Shown one piece after another: positions 8,653-16,328 of a stretch of 64,000 bases of DNA (position 1 is the stretch's first letter; each line of letters opens with the position of its first letter). Origin of the DNA: JANXVR01 sp034667405 (GTDB lineage: Bacteria > Actinomycetota > UBA4738 > HRBIN12); NCBI GenBank assembly GCA_034667405.1, contig JAXDJX010000019.1, positions 124,001-188,000 on the forward strand. Reading direction: 5' to 3'. Under the pieces are notes generated by a model. The model saw nothing but the letters and a program-made list of their open reading frames with translations. It ran no database searches and was not told where the DNA came from. A program made the translations under genes and the position numbers.

Positions 8653-9495
8653 TCAGGACTGGCACTGTGGGCAGAAGTAGGCGTTGCGCTGGCTGATCTT
8701 CACCGACTGGATGGGCGTGCGACACCTGCGGCAGGGAAGGCCGGCCCGGCCGAAGACCTTGAGTTCGTTCTGATATTCACCGGGCTGCGCGAAGAGGTCC
8801 ACATAGGCTTCGTCCTCGAGCGTAGTGCCGCGCAGCTTGATCGCCTCCTGGATGGTCTCCTGGATCGCACGATAGAGACGTCGCACCTCTTGAGAGCTGA
8901 GCGTGTCGGAGAGGCGGTCGTAGCGCAGCCCAGCCGTGAACAGCACCTCGTCGGAATAGATGTTGCCAAGGCCCGAGATGAACTTCTGATCCATCAGGAT
9001 CGACTTCATCTTGGCGGCGCGCTGCGCGAGCAGATATTGGAACGTCGGCCAGGTGAAGACCTGGTCCAGAGGGTCGATCGCGATGTGTTGGAGCTCCTTC
9101 ACCTTCCCCAGTTCGTCGGCGGTCGACACGAACATCTCCCCGAACGTGCGGGGGTCGACGAATCGAAGATCGCCGCCCTGCTGGAACGTGAGGACCACGT
9201 GCGTGTGGGGTGGCAGCGGGGTCCGGCCAGTGCCTCGCTGGAACTGCCCGCTCATCCCGAAATGCACCACGAGCACGTCGGAGGAGTCCAGATACAAGAG
9301 CAGATACTTGCCGCGACGTTCGACCTTCGCGATCTTCGTGCCTTCGAGACGGGAGGTGAAGTCCTTGCGCTTGGCGTGCCGGCGGATGGCTCGCATCGCG
9401 TTCTTCGAGGTCTTGACCTCTGCGGTCTTGATCCGCCTGCCGACCACGTCTTTCTCGAGGTCGCGCCGCATCACTTCGACTTCAGGCAACTCCAC
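8653..9495 (-). CDS. mutM: Formamidopyrimidine-DNA glycosylase family protein lacking the Pro-2 residue
   Basis: An Fpg/Nei-family base-excision glycosylase of 280 residues. The H2TH region and the C-terminal zinc finger (four Cys, CRRC...CPQC) are intact, as is the catalytic-loop lysine Lys63 in RRGKYL. The N-terminus reads M-E-L-P-E-V-E. The family norm is M-P-E-L-P-E-V-E, where Met is removed and Pro becomes the Schiff-base nucleophile. Here the GTG start takes the proline's place. A strong GAGGGGGGA element 5 to 8 bases upstream supports this start, and upstream codons (G-D-R) do not supply a proline. It follows rnc after 11 bases. Confidence 0.88.
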   Translation of the reverse strand: MELPEVEVMRRDLEKDVVGRRIKTAEVKTSKNAMRAIRRHAKRKDFTSRLEGTKIAKVERRGKYLLLYLDSSDVLVVHFGMSGQFQRGTGRTPLPPHTHVVLTFQQGGDLRFVDPRTFGEMFVSTADELGKVKELQHIAIDPLDQVFTWPTFQYLLAQRAAKMKSILMDQKFISGLGNIYSDEVLFTAGLRYDRLSDTLSSQEVRRLYRAIQETIQEAIKLRGTTLEDEAYVDLFAQPGEYQNELKVFGRAGLPCRRCRTPIQSVKISQRNAYFCPQCQS

Positions 9496-9506
9496 CCTAT
9501 CCCCCC

Positions 9507-10220
9507 TCAGCCCTCCGACGGAGCGGCCTGAAGGCGCAGGTACGCCTCACGGGCCGCCTGTTGCTCAGCTTCCTTCTTCGATCGTCCGGTTCCACTCCCG
9601 TGAGGCTCTCCACCCAGGAAGACCGTTGCGGTGAACTCCTTCTGGTGGTCGGGTCCCTCTTCCTCGATGCGGTAGTCGGGCATGGAGCGAAGCGACTGGG
9701 ACGCGAGTTCCTGCAGGATCGTTTTGTAATCGCGGTCGCCCTCGCCGCGAACATAGGCCTCCATCCGCGGGCGGAACAACCGCTCGATGAGGTCGGAGGC
9801 GACGCCGAGTCCACGATCCAGATAGATGGCCCCGAAGACCGCCTCCAATGCGTCGGCGAGGATGCTGGACTTGTCCCGGCCGCCCGATTGCTCCTCACCC
9901 TTGCCCAGGAGCACGATCGCGCCGAGTTCCAGGGACCTCGCCACATCCGCCAGCGCGATCATGTTCACGATCGCCGCGCGGAGTTTGGCCAGCATCCCTT
10001 CACTCATGTCGGGGTAGGACCGGTACGCCATGTCCGTCACGACAACGCCCAACACCGAGTCCCCCAGGAACTCGAGGCGCTCATTCGTGACGCTGAGCGA
10101 GTTCTCGAACGCGTAGGAGCGGTGCGTGAGCGCGGCACGGCGAAGCGCCGGGTCTTCGAACGCGACACCGAGAGCTCGGTCAAGAGCCTCGAGGGACGCC
10201 TCCACGGGAGCGGGAGTCAC
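9507..10220 (-). CDS. rnc: Ribonuclease III
   Basis: A double-strand-specific endoribonuclease for rRNA processing, 237 residues with the chosen GTG. The catalytic domain has NERLEFLGDSVL (Glu50, Asp54) and DALEAVFGAIYLD (Asp123, Glu126), the four metal-binding acids. A double-stranded-RNA-binding domain occupies about 165-235. An open frame continues upstream into rpmF, but conservation begins only here; a second GTG five codons later (10205) is possible. It lies 5 bases downstream of rpmF and 11 bases upstream of mutM. Confidence 0.94.
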   Translation of the reverse strand: MTPAPVEASLEALDRALGVAFEDPALRRAALTHRSYAFENSLSVTNERLEFLGDSVLGVVVTDMAYRSYPDMSEGMLAKLRAAIVNMIALADVARSLELGAIVLLGKGEEQSGGRDKSSILADALEAVFGAIYLDRGLGVASDLIERLFRPRMEAYVRGEGDRDYKTILQELASQSLRSMPDYRIEEEGPDHQKEFTATVFLGGEPHGSGTGRSKKEAEQQAAREAYLRLQAAPSEG

Positions 10221-10225
10221 CGCCG

Positions 10226-10402
10226 TTACTCGACCTCGACGGCCTGTCGGCCCGCGTAGTACCCGCAGTTCCCGCAGACCTTGTGCGGGAGCTTGGGCTG
10301 GCGGCACTGCGGACAGTCCGCGTACGCGGGAGCCTTGGCCTTCCAGTTGGCGGCGCGCTTGTCGCCGCGGGTCTTGCTCTGCTTCTTCTTGGGGACCGCC
10401 AT
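10226..10402 (-). CDS. rpmF: 50S ribosomal protein L32 (zinc-type)
   Basis: A 58-residue protein starting MAVPKKKQSKTRGDKRAANW, the typical L32 opening, with a CPQC...CGNC zinc ribbon at residues 30-47. It is therefore the zinc-containing (C+) form. It sits between DUF177 and rnc, a classic order. The 18 bases upstream hold GAAGGGAAACGGAGA-like purine-rich sequence that can serve as ribosome-binding site. Confidence 0.96.
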   Translation of the reverse strand: MAVPKKKQSKTRGDKRAANWKAKAPAYADCPQCRQPKLPHKVCGNCGYYAGRQAVEVE

Positions 10403-10420
10403 CGTTCTCCGTTTCCCTTC

Positions 10421-10933
10421 CTACTGATCCATCTGCTCGAGCAGCTGCTCCAGACCGTCCCAGCGAGGGTCGACCCGCTTGTGGCCGGGGCATTCGCCCA
10501 GGTTCTTATCTCCGCCGCATGTCGCGCAGAGGCCGAGGCAGTCCGGCTTGCAGAGCGGGGAGAACGGGAGTTCGACCCCCACGGCATCCCGAACCATCTG
10601 CTCAGGGTTCAGTTCGCCGTCGGGGTCCAAAGGGTAATCGTCGGCGTCCGGGTCGGGCTCGCTGACGAACCGTTCGTAGACGGGGACGCTGAAGGGCTGC
10701 TCGAACTCCTTCAAGCAGCGAGCACAGAGCAGCTGGAGGATGCCCTCCACGGCACCGGATACCAAGATGCCCTCCACGACCGACTCCAGGAGCAGGTCGC
10801 CGCCGATGGGGAGGTCTTCGGGCACCCGGGCCAGCTCGGTTCCGAGGGCTTCCATCGTGCCCATCAGACTCTGGGTCTTCGAGGCTCCCGGGTGGCCGAC
10901 CAGGTCGCGGACATCGATCAGCTCCAGGGTCAT
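10421..10933 (-). CDS. DUF177/YceD family protein
   Basis: A 170-residue member of the YceD family that is almost always found next to rpmF. In plants and bacteria it has been linked to 23S rRNA accumulation. The sequence shows the family cysteines: CARCL near residue 71 and a C-terminal CKPDCLGLCATCG plus a further Cys, likely a metal site. The ATG overlaps the stop of the upstream SepIVA-like gene by 4 bases. The C-terminal tail is acidic. Confidence 0.9.
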   Translation of the reverse strand: MTLELIDVRDLVGHPGASKTQSLMGTMEALGTELARVPEDLPIGGDLLLESVVEGILVSGAVEGILQLLCARCLKEFEQPFSVPVYERFVSEPDPDADDYPLDPDGELNPEQMVRDAVGVELPFSPLCKPDCLGLCATCGGDKNLGECPGHKRVDPRWDGLEQLLEQMDQ

Positions 10934-11517
10934 TCGGACTCCAGATCGAACAGCTCGGTCGTGGCGGCGGGATCGCTCGCCGCCGCGTCGCCGGGTTCTA
11001 TGGCGCCCAACTCCTGCTCGGCCGTGGTCGCGGGGTTCCGCAACCGATCGCGGCCCACCTCGACGGTGTCCAGCGTGCGGGCCAGGCCCTTGGTCGCCAC
11101 CTGCGAATCTTCAAGGATCTTCCGCAGCGCGATCTCGAACTGCGCGAGCTTCGCGTCCACGTAATCCTCAGCCTCCTTACGGATCTGGCGGGAGCGATCC
11201 TCAGCCTCGTCGAGGATCCGTTCACCTTCCTCCCGCGCCCGCTCGACCACCTCTTCACGCCGGGCCATCTTGAGCTGATCCTCGCGCGCCTCCGCCACGA
11301 TCCGTTCGGCCTCTGCGCGTGCTTTGGCCAGCAGGTCTTCACGGTCCTTCACGACCCAGCGGGCCTGCTTGATCTCCTCGGGCAACTCCTCCTGCATCTG
11401 CTGAAGCATCTCGAGCACCTCGTCCCGGTTGAGCAGGGCGGAGGACGAAAGGGGCATGGACTTCGCCTCGCGAACGATCTCCTCGAGCTCGGCGAGTCGC
11501 GTGGCCAGATCCGTCAT
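10930..11517 (-). CDS. SepIVA-like DivIVA-type coiled-coil protein
   Basis: A 195-residue, highly charged coiled-coil protein (helical from about 45 to 165) with an ATP-synthase-b-like heptad pattern rich in Ala, Glu and Arg. In mycobacteria the gene at this position, between coaD and DUF177, is Rv2927c, SepIVA, a DivIVA-like factor for septation and polar growth. The assignment here rests on position and sequence style. ATGA overlaps connect it to coaD upstream and DUF177 downstream. Confidence 0.7.
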   Translation of the reverse strand: MTDLATRLAELEEIVREAKSMPLSSSALLNRDEVLEMLQQMQEELPEEIKQARWVVKDREDLLAKARAEAERIVAEAREDQLKMARREEVVERAREEGERILDEAEDRSRQIRKEAEDYVDAKLAQFEIALRKILEDSQVATKGLARTLDTVEVGRDRLRNPATTAEQELGAIEPGDAAASDPAATTELFDLESE

Positions 11518-11999
11518 GCCGACACCCCAAGACGGTCACGCAGCCGGTCACGAACGGCGTCCGGAACCAACCCGGTGACGTCGCCCCCGAGTTTTCCGAC
11601 CTCTTTGACCAGCGAGGACGAGAGGAACGACCATTTCGGGTTGGTCGGCATGAAGAGGGTCTCGACGGCAGCCAGCCGGTGGTTCATCTGTGCCATCTGG
11701 ATCTCGAATTCGTAGTCGCTGACGGCTCGAAGGCCTTTGACGATGACGTGGGCGCCCTGGACCTGGGCGTACTCGACCAGCAGGCCCGTGAACGAATCAA
11801 CCCGGACGTTGGGCAGGTCGGCGCAGGCCTCCCGCAGCATCGTCACCCGCTCCTCCAGCCCGAACAGCGGCTGTTTGGAAGGGTTCTCCAGTACACCCAC
11901 GATCACACTGTCGAAGGACTGACTGGTTCGGCCGATGATGTCGAGGTGGCCGTTCGTCACAGGGTCGAACGTGCCCGGACACAAGGCGGTCAAGCCCAT
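11514..11999 (-). CDS. coaD: Phosphopantetheine adenylyltransferase
   Basis: Converts 4'-phosphopantetheine and ATP to dephospho-CoA, the penultimate step of CoA synthesis. At 161 residues it is of normal length. The nucleotidyltransferase signature is CPGTFDPVTNGHLDII at 7-22 (His18 binds ATP phosphates), with KGLRAVSDYEFE and the C-terminal FLSSSLVKEV. It overlaps rsmD by 10 bases upstream and the SepIVA-like gene by 4 bases downstream, so these genes are translationally coupled. Confidence 0.96.
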   Translation of the reverse strand: MGLTALCPGTFDPVTNGHLDIIGRTSQSFDSVIVGVLENPSKQPLFGLEERVTMLREACADLPNVRVDSFTGLLVEYAQVQGAHVIVKGLRAVSDYEFEIQMAQMNHRLAAVETLFMPTNPKWSFLSSSLVKEVGKLGGDVTGLVPDAVRDRLRDRLGVSA

Positions 12000-12544
12000 C
12001 CAACCTCCCGATACAAGAAGACGAGACTGTCGCCGTAGTGCAGTTGCCTCGCAACGGCCCAGTGTAGCGGAACGGAGGGGGCCGAACTCCCTTTGCCCCT
12101 CGTGAGCGCCACCGTGAACCCCTCCGCGACGTGCGCGGTTGCCAGCTCCCGCAACAAGGGCTGTATGCGCTCGCTCTCGACGTCGTACGGGGGGTCGGCG
12201 AAGGCGATGTCGACGCGCGAGGGAGGAGGTTTCCGCAGGTAGGTGAGGACATCGGAGGTAACTACCCTCCCTCTAGCGGCAAAGGGGGTTCGCGCGAGAT
12301 TCTCCCGGATAGCCTTCGAACTGGGACGCGCATGATCCACGAAGACGGCCTCCAGGGCTCCCCGGGAGAGGGCCTCGATCCCGAGGGCCCCTGTGCCCGC
12401 GAACAGGTCCAGCACCACCGCTCCCACGACGCGATCGCCCAGGCTCGAGAAGAGACCTTCCCGCGCCCGGTCGGACACCGGGCGCGTCCCCGGCGGCACC
12501 GCTCCGAGCCGAACCCCCTTCGCGCTTCCACCGATGATGCGCAT
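11990..12544 (-). CDS. rsmD: 16S rRNA (guanine966-N2)-methyltransferase
   Basis: A SAM-dependent methyltransferase that modifies G966 of 16S rRNA during 30S assembly. At 184 residues it has the start MRIIGGSAKG, SAM motif I VLDLFAGTGALGIEAL and the catalytic FADPPYD. The recG-rsmD-coaD order is typical of Actinobacteria. Its end overlaps coaD by 10 bases, and it starts 32 bases after the recG stop. Confidence 0.93.
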   Translation of the reverse strand: MRIIGGSAKGVRLGAVPPGTRPVSDRAREGLFSSLGDRVVGAVVLDLFAGTGALGIEALSRGALEAVFVDHARPSSKAIRENLARTPFAARGRVVTSDVLTYLRKPPPSRVDIAFADPPYDVESERIQPLLRELATAHVAEGFTVALTRGKGSSAPSVPLHWAVARQLHYGDSLVFLYREVGWA

Positions 12545-12576
12545 CCGCGAAGCCTATCCGTGCCCGCAGCGGCCGC

Positions 12577-14802
12577 CTAGGACTGGAACAGCCACTCGAT
12601 GGAGCGTTCGAACCTCGCTCTCAGCTCGGCAAGGACGTCGGGGTGATCGATCAACGTCGGGTCCTCATCGATGAGCGCGAACGCTCGCGCCCTGGCTCGC
12701 TTCACCAGATCCATATCATCGGCCAGACGGGCGAGCTTGAGATCGGGCATCCCCGACTGCTTCGTGTCGAAGAGCGTGCCCTCGCCGCGAAGCTTGAGGT
12801 CTTCATCCGCAAGTTCGAAGCCGTCCGTGGTTCGAACCATGGCATCGACGCGGGCCTTCGCATCGAGGTTCTGTTCGTCCGAGTCGTCGAAGAGGACGCA
12901 ATAACTGCGATGGGCTCCGCGACCGATCCGGCCGCGGAGCTGGTGGAGCTGAGCCAACCCGAAACGCTCGGCGTTCTCGACCATCATCACGGTAGCGTTC
13001 GGGACGTCGACACCGACCTCGATGACTGTGGTCGAGATCAAGAGATCGGATGCCCCCGTCCGGAAGCGCTCCATGATCTCTTCCTTGTCCCTGGGCCGCA
13101 TGCGGCCGTGGAGGAGCTCGACCTTCAGTTCGGGGAAGACATCGGTCGCCAGATGGACAGCCTCGCTCTCCGCTGCCTTCACTTGGGTGCGGTTGCCCTC
13201 GTCGATAGCGGCGCACACCACGAACGCCTGACGGCCGGCTGCGACTTCGCTGCGGACCAACTCCTCGGCCAAGGTTCTATCCGCTTCGCTCCGGACTGCC
13301 CGAGTCTCGATGGGCTGACGCCCTTTCGGGAGTTCGTCCAAGACCGCGACGTCCAGATCGCCGTAGTAGGTGAGCGCCAAGGTCCGCGGGATGGGCGTCG
13401 CCGTCATGATGAGCACGTCGGCATCCCCACCCTTGCCTTTGAGCGCCATCCGCTGATGCAGGCCGAACCGATGCTGTTCGTCGATGACGGCAAGCGTGAG
13501 GTCTGCGAACGTCACGGCCTCCTGTACCAACGCATGCGTACCGATCACCAGGTCAACATCCCCCACGGCGACGCCGTCGATGATCCGTTGACGATCCTTG
13601 CCCGTCACGGCGCCGGTGAGGAGGGCGTAGGAGACGGCCGGTTCCGAGACAGCATCGGTTCCCAGCTCTGGATCCAGGAGAGACGTTTGGGCATCGTCGC
13701 GGGAGGTGGCCGACAGGATGTCGAGATAGGGCAGGGCGCCGACCCCTTCGAGCAACATCGCGACCGAACGGGCGTGTTGCGCGGCAAGCACCTCGGTGGG
13801 GGCCATGATCGCTGCTTGATGCCCGGACTGGATCGCAACCAGTCCGGCGTGTACCGCGACAAGCGTCTTGCCCGACCCCACGTCACCTTGAAGGAGCAGG
13901 TTCATCGGGCGGGAGGACGACATGTACCCGTCTACCTCGTCCATCGTGCGGCGTTGCGCCGCGGTGGGTTCGAACGGGAGCCCGGCGATCAACCTGTCGG
14001 TGAGTTCCCCCTCGGCGGTGTGCGAGACGCCCGCCGCCTCGGCGGCGACACGGTGCTTCCTGAACGCCACGCCCAACTCCAACGAGAACAGCTCGTCGAA
14101 TTTCAACCGTTCCTTCGCCCGATGGAGCTGTCCCTGATCCTCCGGGAAGTGGATGTGACGAAGCGCCCAGTCGTAGGAACCGAGGTCTTCGGCAGCCACG
14201 ATGGCCTCCGGGACCGGATCGCCGACGGTCGGCAGCTGGTCGATCGCCTTCCACACGAGTTCGCGGATGGTGCGGGTGGAGATGCCCTCGCTTGCGGGGT
14301 GCACGGGCGTGATGCGGCCTGTGTGTACCTGGTCTGCGTCATCGCCCGCCAGCACCTCGACCTCCTGGTTGGCGAGTTGGCGGCGTCCTTTGTAGAGCGT
14401 GCCGACCCCGCTGACCGCGACCTCCACCCCTTCGCGATACATGTTCGCCGCCCACGGCTGATTGAAGAAGGTCAGGTCGAGGTATCCGGTGCCGTCGTAC
14501 AGCGTCACCACGACCATCGTCTGGTGGCGGCGGGTCAGGCGCTTGGCCACCTTCTTCACGTGGGCGATGACGGTGACGTACTTCCCGATGGGGAGGTCCC
14601 GGATCGCGGACACCCGCGAACGGTCGATGTAGCGGCGCGGATAGTGGTGGATGAGCTGGCCCACCGAGGTGATGCCCAGCGCATTCTCGAGCACGACCCA
14701 GGCCTCGTCGCCGCGGGTTCTGGACCCCGTGCGGCGGGCGGCGATCTTCGCGTCGATGCTGGTGATGGGGGAATCGAGCGTCAGCGGCAATGGGGTCCTC
14801 AC
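12577..14802 (-). CDS. recG: ATP-dependent DNA helicase RecG
   Basis: A helicase that reverses stalled replication forks and branch-migrates Holliday junctions. At 741 residues: wedge/OB-fold domain (about 60-160), Walker A LLLQGDVGSGKTLVA with GSGKT at 309-313, DEQH box, motif MTATPIPRTLAL, and the helicase C-terminal domain with IEVGVDVPNAT and QLRGRIGRG. It starts with GTG 31 bases from the divergent thioredoxin-like gene. The fakA/DAK-type gene often found between recG and rpmB in Actinobacteria is absent. Confidence 0.96.
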   Translation of the reverse strand: MRTPLPLTLDSPITSIDAKIAARRTGSRTRGDEAWVVLENALGITSVGQLIHHYPRRYIDRSRVSAIRDLPIGKYVTVIAHVKKVAKRLTRRHQTMVVVTLYDGTGYLDLTFFNQPWAANMYREGVEVAVSGVGTLYKGRRQLANQEVEVLAGDDADQVHTGRITPVHPASEGISTRTIRELVWKAIDQLPTVGDPVPEAIVAAEDLGSYDWALRHIHFPEDQGQLHRAKERLKFDELFSLELGVAFRKHRVAAEAAGVSHTAEGELTDRLIAGLPFEPTAAQRRTMDEVDGYMSSSRPMNLLLQGDVGSGKTLVAVHAGLVAIQSGHQAAIMAPTEVLAAQHARSVAMLLEGVGALPYLDILSATSRDDAQTSLLDPELGTDAVSEPAVSYALLTGAVTGKDRQRIIDGVAVGDVDLVIGTHALVQEAVTFADLTLAVIDEQHRFGLHQRMALKGKGGDADVLIMTATPIPRTLALTYYGDLDVAVLDELPKGRQPIETRAVRSEADRTLAEELVRSEVAAGRQAFVVCAAIDEGNRTQVKAAESEAVHLATDVFPELKVELLHGRMRPRDKEEIMERFRTGASDLLISTTVIEVGVDVPNATVMMVENAERFGLAQLHQLRGRIGRGAHRSYCVLFDDSDEQNLDAKARVDAMVRTTDGFELADEDLKLRGEGTLFDTKQSGMPDLKLARLADDMDLVKRARARAFALIDEDPTLIDHPDVLAELRARFERSIEWLFQS

Positions 14803-14821
14803 CGTCCGGTCCGTTCGGTTC

Positions 14822-14827
14822 TACCAT
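14822..14827 (+). promoter_or_regulatory. Leaderless-type -10 box (TACCAT) for the thioredoxin-like lipoprotein
   Basis: TACCAT followed by 6 bases and then the GTG start at 14834. The spacing places transcription start at the GTG. A GGAG motif directly abuts the GTG and is too close to act as a ribosome-binding site. Confidence 0.45.
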
Positions 14828-14833
14828 GCTGGA

Positions 14834-15337
14834 GTGACACATCGACGGCTGGTGAAGGCAGCGCTCGCCATATCGGCGGCCCTGGTGGCGTGTACCGGCT
14901 CGCCCGCGCCAAGGCCGGTCCACATCACCCTGCCGGCCTCACCTGAGGCCTTGCCCCTGATGAACGCCGCCGGCTACAAGCAGCTCTTGGCCCAGCTCCA
15001 CGGCACGCCGGTGGTCGTGAACGTCTGGGCATCGTGGTGCGGGCCCTGCATCACCGAGGCACCGGTGCTTCACCAAGCGGCGGCCGACCATCCGGACATG
15101 CAATTCCTCGGCGTCGACATCCTGGATACGAAGGATGGCGCTGCGGGCTTCATCCAGAAGTACGCGATCTCCTACCCCAGCGTCTTCAACCCGACCGGGG
15201 ACATCCGCGACAGCCTCGGTCTGCTGGGCCAGCCTCACACGCTGTTCTACGATGCCGGTGGTGTCTTACAAGCGACGGTGTCCGGCCCCTTGGGACTGAA
15301 GGACCTCAACGACGACCTCGCGAAGATCGCGGCCTGA
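14834..15337 (+). CDS. Thioredoxin-fold lipoprotein (TlpA/ResA-like)
   Basis: A 167-residue lipoprotein. The signal peptide ends in lipobox LVAC, with Cys20 as the lipidation site. The thioredoxin fold has the active site WASWCGPC (about residues 59-66), so it is redox-active and faces outward. Such proteins keep extracytoplasmic cysteines reduced, for example during cytochrome c maturation, or act as general disulfide reductases; no cytochrome genes are nearby. The GTG start was chosen because it gives a compact signal peptide and follows a TACCAT box at leaderless spacing. Confidence 0.85.
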   Translation: MTHRRLVKAALAISAALVACTGSPAPRPVHITLPASPEALPLMNAAGYKQLLAQLHGTPVVVNVWASWCGPCITEAPVLHQAAADHPDMQFLGVDILDTKDGAAGFIQKYAISYPSVFNPTGDIRDSLGLLGQPHTLFYDAGGVLQATVSGPLGLKDLNDDLAKIAA

Positions 15338-15361
15338 ACCGTCTGGTAGCCTCGACCGACT

Positions 15362-15559
15362 ATGGCAGCCGTATGCGACGTATGTGGAAAGAAGCCGTGG
15401 TTCGGCAAGTCGGTGACGTTCTCGCACAAGCGGAACAACCGCCGGTGGGATCCGAACATCCAGCGCGTTCGCGCGCTTGTCAATGGCACCCCGAGGCGGG
15501 TCAACGCCTGCACGTCGTGCATCAAGGCCGGCAAGATCACCCGCATCCCCCACGCCTGA
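15362..15559 (+). CDS. rpmB: 50S ribosomal protein L28
   Basis: A 65-residue large-subunit protein beginning MAAVCDVCGKKPWFGKSV. It has two CxxC pairs (Cys5-Cys8 and Cys50-Cys53), so it is the zinc-binding form. A TAGCCT box at 15347-15352 lies 9 bases before the ATG, suggesting a leader of only two or three bases. Divergently placed rpmB near recG is common in Actinobacteria. Confidence 0.96.
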   Translation: MAAVCDVCGKKPWFGKSVTFSHKRNNRRWDPNIQRVRALVNGTPRRVNACTSCIKAGKITRIPHA

Positions 15560-15588
15560 CCGGCCGGCGAACCTCCTCACCACGCCGT

Positions 15589-15617
15589 TTGCGCTTCTCC
15601 CGCACCGTGGGTACGGT
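15589..15617 (+). promoter_or_regulatory. Candidate promoter TTGCGC-N17-TACGGT
   Basis: TTGCGC at 15589-15594, a 17-base spacer and TACGGT at 15612-15617. Transcription would start about 15624, some 27 bases before the ACG codon of the broken secreted-protein gene, and would run through both that gene and the intact copy at 15810. Confidence 0.4.
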
Positions 15618-15650
15618 CGTTGCATCCCCGCTCGCGCTGGAGGTAGTCCC

Positions 15651-15800
15651 ACGAAACCGTTCCGTGCCGTCGTCTTTGCCCTGGCAGCTCTGCTGGTGAT
15701 TCCCGGTGTCGCCACCGCGCGCCAGCCAAGTGGCGACGTCGCGGACCCGAACGACTCTCCCGGGCTCCTGGACATCTCGCACCTCTGGCTTGCGACCTAA
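15651..15800 (+). pseudogene. Truncated paralogue of the following secreted protein, with ACG at the start position
   Basis: A 49-codon frame beginning ACG-AAA-CCG, with an ideal GGAGGT 6 bases upstream. It encodes a clear signal peptide (KPFRAVVFALAALLVIPGVATA) and then DVADPNDSPGLLDI, which matches RVSDPADSTGPMDV at the same place in the next gene. The frame ends at TAA directly before the next gene's GGAGG. No ATG, GTG or TTG is available between rpmB and the signal peptide, apart from a GTG inside the hydrophobic core. Either ATG mutated to ACG in a truncated duplicate, or ACG is used as a weak start for a small secreted peptide. Confidence 0.55.
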
Positions 15801-15809
15801 GGAGGCACC

Positions 15810-16328
15810 ATGCGGATCCACCGCTGCTCCGCCGTTATCGCGTTGGCCGTAACCGCGGCGTTCCTGCTTCCACAGAGCGCGTTCGCCGGACGGGTGAGCG
15901 ACCCGGCCGACTCCACGGGCCCCATGGATGTCCGCTTCTTCGCCGCGGTGAAGACCAGTCCCAGCGCCGATATGTATCTGACCATCGGCTTGTATTCCCC
16001 GCTGGTGAACGGCGTTCCGGTGGCGCCCGATGAGATCGCGGTCTTCTTCGACGTGAACAACGACGGAGGCGCGGATTTCAAAGGCGTGATCCGGTGGCAC
16101 GCCGGGGTACACGCCCTTCGGATGAAGATGTATGACCTGGGAGGCTCATCGCCGTTCCCCCTCATCAAGGTGACCCATCCCCGTCCCAGGACCGTGCGGG
16201 TCCGGCTCGTCCACGGCGCGCCGTGGAACCTGACGGGCTACCAGCAGCTCTACCTGTTCGCGAATTCCTGCGCGACCATGTGCGGACACGATCGCGCGCC
16301 TGACACCGGCTGGGTGTCGACCAGCTAG
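15810..16328 (+). CDS. Secreted protein of unknown function
   Basis: A 172-residue protein with an N-terminal signal peptide (cleavage likely after SAFA at about 26). The mature part is beta-rich by appearance and contains FFDVNNDGGADF, which has the D-x-N-x-D-G-x-x-D spacing of a calcium-binding loop as in dockerin or EF-hand-like sites. Two Cys lie near the C-terminus (SCATMC). GGAGG precedes the ATG. Its TAG stop shares the palindrome CTAG (16325-16328) with the thiD stop on the other strand. The family was not recognised. Confidence 0.75.
   Translation: MRIHRCSAVIALAVTAAFLLPQSAFAGRVSDPADSTGPMDVRFFAAVKTSPSADMYLTIGLYSPLVNGVPVAPDEIAVFFDVNNDGGADFKGVIRWHAGVHALRMKMYDLGGSSPFPLIKVTHPRPRTVRVRLVHGAPWNLTGYQQLYLFANSCATMCGHDRAPDTGWVSTS

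Noticed and set aside
12643..14946. 767-codon plus-strand open frame opposite recG
   Set aside because: Antisense shadow of recG, which is intact with all helicase motifs. The predicted protein is low-complexity and rich in His, Arg and Gly.
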